Assembly (NCBI GenBank): GCA_029856055.1
Contig: JAHQWF010000090.1
Location: 1-10,915 of the forward strand
Length of the DNA stretch: 10,915 nt
Direction: 5' to 3'
DNA from: Candidatus Njordarchaeota archaeon
GTDB lineage: Archaea > Asgardarchaeota > Njordarchaeia > Njordarchaeales > Njordarchaeaceae
A model generated the notes under the pieces. That model was given only the letters and a program-made list of their open reading frames with translations, was not told the DNA's origin and did no database searches. Within the stretch, counting starts at the first letter, position 1. Each line of letters begins with the position of its first letter. A program made the translations under genes and the position numbers. Below are positions 5,997-10,915 of this stretch, one piece after another.

Positions 5997-7202
5997 TCAT
6001 CTCCTCTCTTCTCTAATCCACCTATAATTGTCCTTATACCATTTCATAGAGTATCTCAATAATTGATCGTGGTTCATAATTTTCTTTTTCTCCTTCCTTA
6101 TATCGATTATAGCTATCCTATCCATACAGCTCATACATGGATCGATTCCAGCTACTATTGGTGGAATATCAGCAATATAATGACCTTTAACCATGTGTAT
6201 AACAGAGACAATATTTGCTAAGGTGGGAGTCCTAATCTTAATTCTCTCTGGTTTTAAGTCTCCTTTAGATTTTATGTAATAGAATAATTCGCCTCTTGGG
6301 GCCTCGACTCTCGATAATGCTTCGTTCTCTGGAGGCTTAGTGAATGGAGTTATTTTAGCTGAAACTGGACCATTCTTAGGCATATTGAAAACAATCCACT
6401 TAATAATTTCTGCGCTAACAATCATCTCTCTTATCCTGACTATTATCCTAGATAATACATCGCAACCATCATCAGTAACTATATCGAAAGGTGTCTCATT
6501 GTATATTGCGTAAGGTAAATTATAACGAACATCTCTCTTCACTCCAGATGCTCTAGCTGTAGGTCCAACTGTATTTAATCTAATAGCATCAGCTTTGCTT
6601 AATATACCAACACCATCCGTTCTATCTAAGATTGTTCTCTCCCTTAAAACAATTCTCTCATAGGTTTCTGCCCTCGAAGCTATAAAGTTGGCTACATCCA
6701 GTGCCTTGGATAATATTTTGTACTCAATGTCTCTTCTGACTCCGCCTATAGTGTTAATCGAGTAACCAACCCTCCTTCCACTAATCATCTCTACTAGATC
6801 CATTACTGATTCTCTATCTCTCCATGTGTACATAAATAATGTATCAAACCCGATCTCATGCATTATCACTCCTAGCCACAATAGATGGCTATGTAACCTC
6901 TCTAATTCCCACATTAACGCTCTTATATACAAGGCTTTTTCGGGAACCTCAGCTTCAAAAACTTTTTCTGCTCCTTGAGCATAGCAACCTTGGTGCGAAG
7001 AAGAACATATACCACAAACTTTCTCTAACAGGTAGAGGTTCTGGAACCATGTCTTATTCTCAGCTAACTTCTCGATACCTCTATGAACGAATCCTATATT
7101 CGGTTCCGCATCTACCACTGTTTCACCTTCAACATAGAAAGTAAAGTTTATTGGCTCCTTAAGCATTGGGTGAATTGGTCCTATGGGCAGTTTAACGCTC
7201 AT
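5997..7202 (-). CDS. group 4 [NiFe] hydrogenase large (catalytic) subunit (HycE/MbhL type, NuoD homologue)
   Basis: The 401-residue protein has the full NiFe site: EKVCGICSSSH (Cys63, Cys66, His70) and DPCMSCMDR (Cys356, Cys359). All four nickel-ligating cysteines are present, unlike NuoD of complex I, which lacks them. After Arg362 there is a 39-residue tail starting IAIIDIRKEKKK, closely like the HycE tail removed by HycI; cleavage would fall between 6117 and 6116. The matching protease is encoded next door. The enzyme would reduce protons to H2, or run in reverse, at the cytoplasmic face of a membrane complex. The start at 7202 is chosen because AGGTGAT (7213-7207) lies 4 nt upstream; an ATG at 7220 lies before that SD. 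The gene follows the NuoC-like gene by 10 nt. Phylogenetic subgroup within group 4 cannot be settled by eye. Confidence 0.93.
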   Translation of the reverse strand: MSVKLPIGPIHPMLKEPINFTFYVEGETVVDAEPNIGFVHRGIEKLAENKTWFQNLYLLEKVCGICSSSHQGCYAQGAEKVFEAEVPEKALYIRALMWELERLHSHLLWLGVIMHEIGFDTLFMYTWRDRESVMDLVEMISGRRVGYSINTIGGVRRDIEYKILSKALDVANFIASRAETYERIVLRERTILDRTDGVGILSKADAIRLNTVGPTARASGVKRDVRYNLPYAIYNETPFDIVTDDGCDVLSRIIVRIREMIVSAEIIKWIVFNMPKNGPVSAKITPFTKPPENEALSRVEAPRGELFYYIKSKGDLKPERIKIRTPTLANIVSVIHMVKGHYIADIPPIVAGIDPCMSCMDRIAIIDIRKEKKKIMNHDQLLRYSMKWYKDNYRWIREERR

Positions 7203-7206
7203 TATA

Positions 7207-7213
7207 ATCACCT
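7207..7213 (-). promoter_or_regulatory. Shine-Dalgarno site of the hydrogenase large subunit gene
   Basis: Read on the - strand, AGGTGAT overlaps the last base of the upstream stop codon and lies 4 nt before ATG 7202. It argues against the in-frame ATG at 7220. Confidence 0.65.
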
Positions 7214-7656
7214 TAAACATTCAACTTAAAATCTTTTCTTAGTGGATGGAAATCTTCAGGAACATCCTCTGGTAATAATAATCTTTTTAGGCCCTTATGA
7301 CCCTCGAACTTAACTCCAAGAAGATCATAAACCTCTCTTTCATAAACCAAGGCGCTGGGGTATAGATCAAGAATTGAGGGTGCTTTTGAATCCTCTCTAT
7401 CTGTATAAATAACTACATTAACTTCATCCGATTGCTTTTCATTAAATTTAACTAAGTGGTAAATTAAGTGAATTCTTTCACCATCATCATATCCCGTTAT
7501 TGTTGATAAGTGATCAAAACCTTCTTCCCTAAGCGCTGAAAGAAGCTGCTTGAATTCACTAATATCAGTAATCATCCAGACCAATCCAAACTTATCTACT
7601 TCTATCTCACTAGCCAATTCACCAAACTTATCCTTAAAATCTTTTTCAGAAGTCAT
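7213..7656 (-). CDS. nuoC: NuoC-like 30-kDa subunit of the hydrogenase (MbhK/HycE N-terminal domain type)
   Basis: This 147-residue protein has the family signature near its C-terminus: YEREVYDLLGVKFEGHKGL, then KRLLLPEDVPEDFHPLRKDF. That is the NuoC/30-kDa pattern ERExxDxxG...GH...LR...HPLRKDF. It has no metal cofactor; in complex I and Mbh it packs against the catalytic subunit and small subunit and stabilises the peripheral arm. In E. coli HycE this domain is fused to the large subunit, whereas here it is a separate gene, as in Mbh and Nuo. Its ATG shares one base with the stop of the small subunit gene (TAATG), and GGGTGA upstream acts as SD. Confidence 0.92.
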   Translation of the reverse strand: MTSEKDFKDKFGELASEIEVDKFGLVWMITDISEFKQLLSALREEGFDHLSTITGYDDGERIHLIYHLVKFNEKQSDEVNVVIYTDREDSKAPSILDLYPSALVYEREVYDLLGVKFEGHKGLKRLLLPEDVPEDFHPLRKDFKLNV

Positions 7657-8096
7657 TATTTTTCACCCTTTTCTATCTTCTCCATTAACTTCGCTACAGC
7701 ATCTATTATTGCTTCAGGCTTAGCTGGACAACCAATAACATAAGCATCAACAGGCAATAGTTTATCGACAGAACCCAATGTATTATAGGATCCTTGGAAT
7801 AAGCCACCTGTACTTCCGCATGTCCCAATAACAACTACATATTTTGGATCAGGCATTTGTTCGTATACTCTTTTTACTCTCTCCAAAGACTTTTTCGTTA
7901 TTGGCCCAGTAACCATTAATACATCCGCGTGTCTCGGTGAACCAACGAGTTTGATACCAAATCTTTCGGCATCGTATCTCGGTGTCAGAACATCTAGAAT
8001 CTCTATGTCGCAACCATTACAACTACCAGTATTCATGTGAAATACCCATAGTGATCTCTTAAAAGCCCATTTCTTAATCTTCGATATTAACCCCAT
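7656..8096 (-). CDS. nuoB: [NiFe] hydrogenase small subunit with one [4Fe-4S] cluster (NuoB/HycG/MbhJ type)
   Basis: The 146-residue subunit has four cluster ligands in the pattern of group 4 hydrogenases: CNGCDIE (Cys26, Cys29), GTCGSTGG (Cys93) and GCPAKPE (Cys123). The CxxC spacing is the hydrogenase form; complex I NuoB has two adjacent cysteines there. The cluster passes electrons from the ferredoxin-like subunit to the NiFe site. The length equals that of short MbhJ/EchC-like proteins, and there is no twin-arginine signal, so it works on the cytoplasmic face. It is the first gene of the - strand operon. A purine-rich GGGAGAAGAGAT lies directly upstream of the ATG and may act as SD. Confidence 0.94.
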   Translation of the reverse strand: MGLISKIKKWAFKRSLWVFHMNTGSCNGCDIEILDVLTPRYDAERFGIKLVGSPRHADVLMVTGPITKKSLERVKRVYEQMPDPKYVVVIGTCGSTGGLFQGSYNTLGSVDKLLPVDAYVIGCPAKPEAIIDAVAKLMEKIEKGEK

Positions 8097-8139
8097 ATCT
8101 CTTCTCCCACTTTAAATCTATGATGTTAGATATTCGAAA

Positions 8140-8157
8140 TAGTTATATTAATTAAAC
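8140..8157 (-). promoter_or_regulatory. candidate TATA element for the hydrogenase peripheral-arm operon
   Basis: Read on the - strand, AGTTTAATTAATATAACT is centred about 25 nt before 8124, which would give a leader near 28 nt containing the purine-rich SD. Another candidate, TTTATAAAT (8204-8196), would give a leader of about 75 nt. The region is so AT-rich that the choice is uncertain. Confidence 0.3.
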
Positions 8158-8335
8158 TAATTTGCATATTCAGTATATATTTTATCTTGATCTCTATTTA
8201 TAAAATTGTTATTCATTTTAAACAATTAATTATTTGCTTCATTAACTATAATATAGCCTATAAGAAAGTTTTTATTGTATTTATATATTGTTTATAAGAT
8301 ATATATGGAATATATTAGTTTACCACGCATTCATT

Positions 8336-8347
8336 AATCATTTGATT
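8336..8347. repeat. short inverted repeat in the divergent hydrogenase promoter region
   Basis: AATCA-TT-TGATT forms 5-bp arms with a 2-nt spacer, a few bases upstream of the candidate nuoA TATA element. It lies between two ATTCATT copies (8329-8335 and 8345-8351); a third copy is at 8211-8217. It may be a binding site for a regulator controlling both operons, or chance in AT-rich DNA. Confidence 0.3.
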
Positions 8348-8351
8348 CATT

Positions 8352-8361
8352 GTTTATATGT
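8352..8361 (+). promoter_or_regulatory. candidate TATA element for the membrane-arm operon, consistent with a leaderless mRNA
   Basis: GTTTATATGT is centred about 24 nt before ATG 8380, so transcription would start at or very near the start codon, as is common for first genes of operons in Thermoproteota. Only a weak GTGA (8371-8374) resembles an SD. TTTATAAG (8291-8298) is an alternative that would leave a leader of about 60 nt. I see no gene in the 8097-8379 gap. Confidence 0.45.
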
Positions 8362-8379
8362 ATTAAAAGTGTGAGAACA

Positions 8380-8691
8380 ATGGTGACTTTTTGGGATATT
8401 GCATTAACATTTATAGGTACAACAATCTTTTTCACCGTCTTGTTCTTTTTGGGTAGCAGGAAAAAGGAGAAAGCTAGAGAAGCTCTGATGCCTTTCACAA
8501 GCGGCGAAAAATATCATCCTATGAGAATACCTTACAGAATTAAATGGATCTATTATGTAGCATTATTCTCAGCTTACGAAACAGCTACAATTTTTACTAT
8601 ATTGGCAATATCAGCTGGTTACTCATTGATTCTACCGATCATCTACGTGTTTCTTTTGTTAGTGGCATTAATCATAGCTCCAGTTGAATAG
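8380..8691 (+). CDS. nuoA: NuoA-like membrane subunit (complex I subunit 3 family)
   Basis: The 103-residue protein has three predicted membrane helices (about 6-24, 55-77 and 79-100). Between the first two is a polar loop with PFTSGE, the counterpart of the NuoA YESG motif, and YRIKWIYYVALF, matching the NuoA segment before helix 2. The family motif FDxE is replaced: aligned residues read AYETA. In complex I NuoA contributes to the quinone-site junction between the arms. The ATG at 8380 is preferred to in-frame TTG 8350 and GTG 8371 because it begins at the usual N-terminus and fits the promoter spacing. It is the first gene of the membrane-arm operon. It is short and divergent, so the call rests partly on its place directly before nuoH. 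Confidence 0.75.
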   Translation: MVTFWDIALTFIGTTIFFTVLFFLGSRKKEKAREALMPFTSGEKYHPMRIPYRIKWIYYVALFSAYETATIFTILAISAGYSLILPIIYVFLLLVALIIAPVE

Positions 8692-8696
8692 GTGAT
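8690..8696 (+). promoter_or_regulatory. Shine-Dalgarno site of nuoH
   Basis: AGGTGAT overlaps the nuoA stop codon and lies 6 nt before ATG 8703; the next codon is also ATG (8706), at 9 nt. Confidence 0.55.
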
Positions 8697-8702
8697 GAAG
8701 CT

Positions 8703-9668
8703 ATGATGCTACTTATTTATGCATTTGCATTATCGGCAATATTCATATTCTTCTCGTTCATTATAGAATGGATTGAAAGAAAAATTGTGGCTAGGATTCA
8801 GAATAGAATTGGCCCTTTTTTTGCTGGTCCTAGAGGAATGTTGCAGCCATTTGCTGATTTTGTTAAATTAATGTCTAAGGAAGATGCTGTCCCAATAGGT
8901 GCCGATACGTTATTGCTTACTATCATGCCTATACTTCTTGCCTCACTCGCTACTTTTGTGCTTATGTTCATACCTATCTTCACACCAGAACCATTGATCT
9001 CTTATCCAGCAGATTTAATATACATTATTGGTATCTCAGCATCTATAGGCGCATTAATAGTTATGACAGGATACATAAATCCAGGACCATATTCTAATGT
9101 GGGAGCGGCTAGGTTTGGTGAGCTATTCTTATCATTCGAAATACCTTTCGCTATATCTGTTGCAGTACCTGCTATAATTAGCGGTTCTGCAAGTATAGCT
9201 GAAATAGTTAAATTCCAAGCTAATGGGTTGCCGATTATCGTTTTTGCACCATTAGGATTCATACTTCTTCTTATTAGCCTTATAGCTAAGGTCGAAAAAG
9301 TTCCTTTTGATATTGCAGAGGCAGAGACGGAGATTGCTGGAGGATGGCAAGTAGAGTTAAGTGGAAAAAGATTAGCATTCTATCGTTTGACAATGAACTT
9401 GGAAACATTATTTGCTGCTGCTTTATGTGTTGCTCTATATCTTGGTGCTGGATATGGTCTTTTTGTTAATGTTCTTGGTCCAGTAATGTACTTTATATGG
9501 TTCTTCATCAAACTTGTTATCGTAGTATTTGTGATTTCTCTAATTGAGGGAATTATGGCTAGGCTTAGGATTGACCAGGTTCTAAGAATCTTCTGGAAAT
9601 ATATGGTTCCTTTGAGCTTTCTTCAACTGATACTTGCCTTGTTTGTGCGATTAATTATCACTATTTGA
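8703..9668 (+). CDS. nuoH: NuoH-like membrane subunit (HycD/MbhM/complex I subunit 1 family)
   Basis: The 321-residue protein has about eight membrane helices and the strong family motifs: IEWIERKIVARIQNRIGP (21-38), FADFVKLMSKED (50-61), PFDIAEAETEIAGG (201-214) and the late RIDQVLRIFWKYMVPLS (289-305). NuoH anchors the peripheral arm in the membrane and starts the chain of charged residues through which redox energy is passed to ion pumping. Acidic residues in the PFDIAEAETE loop are conserved in both complex I and energy-converting hydrogenases. An AGGTGAT SD overlaps the nuoA stop. It is followed by the NuoJ-like gene after 10 nt. Family assignment is firm. Confidence 0.95.
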   Translation: MMLLIYAFALSAIFIFFSFIIEWIERKIVARIQNRIGPFFAGPRGMLQPFADFVKLMSKEDAVPIGADTLLLTIMPILLASLATFVLMFIPIFTPEPLISYPADLIYIIGISASIGALIVMTGYINPGPYSNVGAARFGELFLSFEIPFAISVAVPAIISGSASIAEIVKFQANGLPIIVFAPLGFILLLISLIAKVEKVPFDIAEAETEIAGGWQVELSGKRLAFYRLTMNLETLFAAALCVALYLGAGYGLFVNVLGPVMYFIWFFIKLVIVVFVISLIEGIMARLRIDQVLRIFWKYMVPLSFLQLILALFVRLIITI

Positions 9669-9672
9669 GGTG
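9667..9672 (+). promoter_or_regulatory. Shine-Dalgarno site of the NuoJ-like gene
   Basis: GAGGTG overlaps the nuoH stop and lies 6 nt before ATG 9679. The GTG at 9670 is part of this site, so ATG 9679 is taken as the start. Confidence 0.6.
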
Positions 9673-9678
9673 TTTTTA

Positions 9679-10221
9679 ATGCAAATACCTTTTGATTTAA
9701 TAGTTGAATTTGGTTTAGTTGTAGGTATATTTATCTCGGCTATTTATGTAGCTGAAGCTAGACCTATATCAAGAGCAGTGGGCGGATTCATTGTTTTCAG
9801 CGTTCTTGTGGCCATATTATACTTATATCTAGGAGCTCCTTATATCGCTGGATCACAAATCGCTATCTACACTGGTGCTGTAACTGGCCTACTACTCTTA
9901 GCGATGAGCATAACCAAGCCAGAAATACCAGAAGAGAGACCAGATCTTAAGATGTTTTTAGGTCTGGTTAGTGTAGGTGTGATTTCATTCATTGTTGGTT
10001 GGCTCGTATTATATGGTTATCCGTATGTCCCAGGAATAACTTACGAAGCTGTGTACGGAGTTCTAAGTAGATTAGGTGAGTTAGGGAAAGGACTAGAGAT
10101 CACATTATCTAACTACTTATGGAACTATCGTGGTATAGACATACTACTTCAAGGAGTAATGGTTATCGGGATTGCTACAGGTCTATCCCATTTCTTTAGG
10201 AGAGAGGTGAAGAAAGAATGA
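9679..10221 (+). CDS. nuoJ: NuoJ-like membrane subunit (complex I subunit 6 family) with an MrpB-like C-terminus
   Basis: The 180-residue protein has about five membrane helices (roughly 8-24, 34-51, 57-78, 92-112, 153-172). The central AILYLYLGAPYIAGSQIAIYTGAVTGLLLLAM segment region (45-76) is the NuoJ hallmark, with QIAIYTGAV at 60-68. Near the end, LWNYRGIDILLQGVMVIGIA (147-166) resembles the DYRGxDTLGE motif of MrpB/MbhE subunits rather than the usual NuoJ C-terminus. In the Mbh complex the NuoJ equivalent is split into MbhD and MbhE, so this looks like a fused form that kept the MrpB signature. It links NuoH to the antiporter-like subunits. It overlaps nuoK by 4 nt (ATGA). Confidence 0.88.
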   Translation: MQIPFDLIVEFGLVVGIFISAIYVAEARPISRAVGGFIVFSVLVAILYLYLGAPYIAGSQIAIYTGAVTGLLLLAMSITKPEIPEERPDLKMFLGLVSVGVISFIVGWLVLYGYPYVPGITYEAVYGVLSRLGELGKGLEITLSNYLWNYRGIDILLQGVMVIGIATGLSHFFRREVKKE

Positions 10222-10538
10222 CAAGCCTACCGATTCAGATTTATTTCGCGCTTAGCATATCTCTCCTCGCTGTCGGATTCTATATATTAAGTGTTAAAAG
10301 GAACATATTACGTATAATCCTAGCTATAGAACTTATGATAACTGGAGCAAACATGATATTTGTTATAATTAGTTACTGGATTGGTAATGGCATTATAGAT
10401 CCCCTAATTAGGAGCATTATTATCATATCAATGGGTCTAGCATCTCTTGTCGCTGCTCTAGCAATAGCTTTCGTAATTTTGATCTTCGATAAGTTTGGTA
10501 CAAGAGACATAAGAAAGCTAAGGAAGTTAAGAGGGTGA
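10218..10538 (+). CDS. nuoK: NuoK/MrpC-like membrane subunit (complex I subunit 4L family)
   Basis: The 106-residue protein has three membrane helices (about 8-25, 29-53 and 65-90) and a basic C-terminus. LAIELMITGANMIFVI (35-50) matches the NuoK helix 2 with the conserved membrane glutamate (Glu38, E. coli Glu36). In helix 3 the position of E. coli Glu72 aligns with Ser76 in ISMGLASLVAALAIAF, so the second glutamate is missing. IDPLIRSI before helix 3 recalls the DPLPQAL segment of MrpC/MbhG. The protein would sit between NuoJ and the first antiporter-like subunit in the ion-translocation axis. AGGTGAA (10205-10211) is the SD; the gene overlaps its upstream neighbour by 4 nt. Confidence 0.9.
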   Translation: MTSLPIQIYFALSISLLAVGFYILSVKRNILRIILAIELMITGANMIFVIISYWIGNGIIDPLIRSIIIISMGLASLVAALAIAFVILIFDKFGTRDIRKLRKLRG

Positions 10539-10544
10539 GACCGG

Positions 10545-10915
10545 ATGATATTGTATGGAGATATACTCATTTGGTTCATACCAGTTATAGCTGCCCTGTT
10601 GTCTCCAATAATAGCTCATATTTCAAGGAAACTAACTCATGTCATATCTATCACAGCTATGGGCATATCAATGATTGTTGCTTTTTCAATGCTAGTAGAC
10701 TTGATAAAAGGAGAGGTATCTTATTATCCAGGAGGAACAGTAATTGGCACAGTACCTTTCTCAAGAACCATGACTTGGATTCCTTTGAAAGATCTTATTG
10801 GTGTGGATATAAAGTTCGGTTTATTGTTTGACCCATTGAGCATATTCATGGCCAATGTGGTAGCATTCGTATCATTCTGGATATTCATTTTCAGTATTGG
10901 CTACATGGATAAAGA
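10545..10915 (+). CDS. nuoL: NuoL/MrpA-type antiporter-like subunit, N-terminal 123 codons, cut by the window end
   Basis: The frame is open from ATG 10545 to the end. The first residues read MILYGDILIWFIPVIAALLS, a membrane helix, followed by a second helix at about 31-52 and a third at about 97-117. The stretch FGLLFDPLSIFMANVV and then FSIGYMDKD at the end correspond to NuoL signatures (DPLS and YSxGYM). Such subunits pump protons or sodium ions in complex I, Mrp and hydrogenases. GGGTGAG (10533-10539) lies 5 nt upstream as SD and overlaps the nuoK stop. The next residues are outside the window, so the lysines and glutamates that form the channel cannot be checked. Confidence 0.92.
   Translation, partial: MILYGDILIWFIPVIAALLSPIIAHISRKLTHVISITAMGISMIVAFSMLVDLIKGEVSYYPGGTVIGTVPFSRTMTWIPLKDLIGVDIKFGLLFDPLSIFMANVVAFVSFWIFIFSIGYMDK

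Noticed and set aside
5997..7202. NuoD of a respiratory NADH or F420H2 dehydrogenase
   Set aside because: NuoD lacks the CGIC and DPCxxC nickel ligands and a HycI-type tail, all present here.
7203..7220. Upstream start of the hydrogenase large subunit at ATG 7220
   Set aside because: It would put the good SD (7213-7207) inside the coding region; ATG 7202 has ideal spacing.
9002..9262. Minus-strand open frame opposite nuoH
   Set aside because: It is antisense to a well-conserved membrane protein and has no recognisable features of its own; frames at 78-278, 724-975, 3979-4176 and 4931-5170 are rejected for the same reason.
10535..10831. Open frame beginning with GTG at 10535
   Set aside because: It overlaps the NuoL-like gene in another frame and its translation is rich in Ser, Cys and His with no family features; the true gene starts at 10545.

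Overview
The window looks like a chromosomal segment of an anaerobic, probably hyperthermophilic archaeon of the Thermoproteota (Desulfurococcales-like; the exact genus cannot be told from sequence alone). The reasons are strong AT bias, heavy use of AGA/AGG and ATA codons, repeated Shine-Dalgarno sites of the form AGGTGAT about 4-6 nt before starts, TATA-type promoter elements, tightly packed operons with ATGA/TAATG junctions, and an energy-converting [NiFe] hydrogenase related to complex I. No RNA genes, insertion sequences, CRISPR arrays or long repeats were seen.

Region 1 (1-1869, + strand) is the end of an energy-coupling-factor (ECF) uptake system: a double ATPase cut by the left edge of the window and the transmembrane coupling protein EcfT. 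The substrate-binding S component is not in view, so the substrate is unknown.

Region 2 (1870-5632, + strand) begins with a 210-nt promoter region that carries a TATA-like element followed by a 14-bp near-palindrome, a likely operator. It drives a compact operon: a DtxR/MntR-family metalloregulator, then a zinc/manganese-type (ZnuABC/TroABC) ABC transporter consisting of a membrane-anchored binding protein, an ATPase and a permease, and finally a HycI-type [NiFe]-hydrogenase maturation protease. Both the regulator and the binding protein lack several metal ligands of their families. The last gene of the operon is a nickel-enzyme protease, which raises the possibility that this transporter serves nickel.

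Region 3 (5634-8096, - strand) encodes the peripheral arm of a group 4 [NiFe] hydrogenase, in transcription order NuoB-like small subunit, NuoC-like subunit, large catalytic subunit with all four Ni-ligating cysteines and a cleavable C-terminal tail, and a two-cluster ferredoxin subunit. Its last stop codon lies 1 nt from the stop of the protease gene on the other strand.

Region 4 (8097-10915) holds a 283-nt divergent promoter region and then, on the + strand, the membrane arm: NuoA-, NuoH-, NuoJ- and NuoK-like subunits and the start of a NuoL/antiporter-like subunit cut by the right edge. No NADH-oxidising subunits are seen. The two divergent operons together would build a membrane complex that probably couples reduced-ferredoxin oxidation and H2 evolution to ion pumping. 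The most interesting aspect is the mixture: a hydrogenase-type catalytic arm (CxxC in the small subunit, intact NiFe site, HycI-dependent tail) on a membrane arm with a complex I-style gene set, in which NuoJ carries an MrpB-like motif and NuoK lacks its second conserved glutamate.
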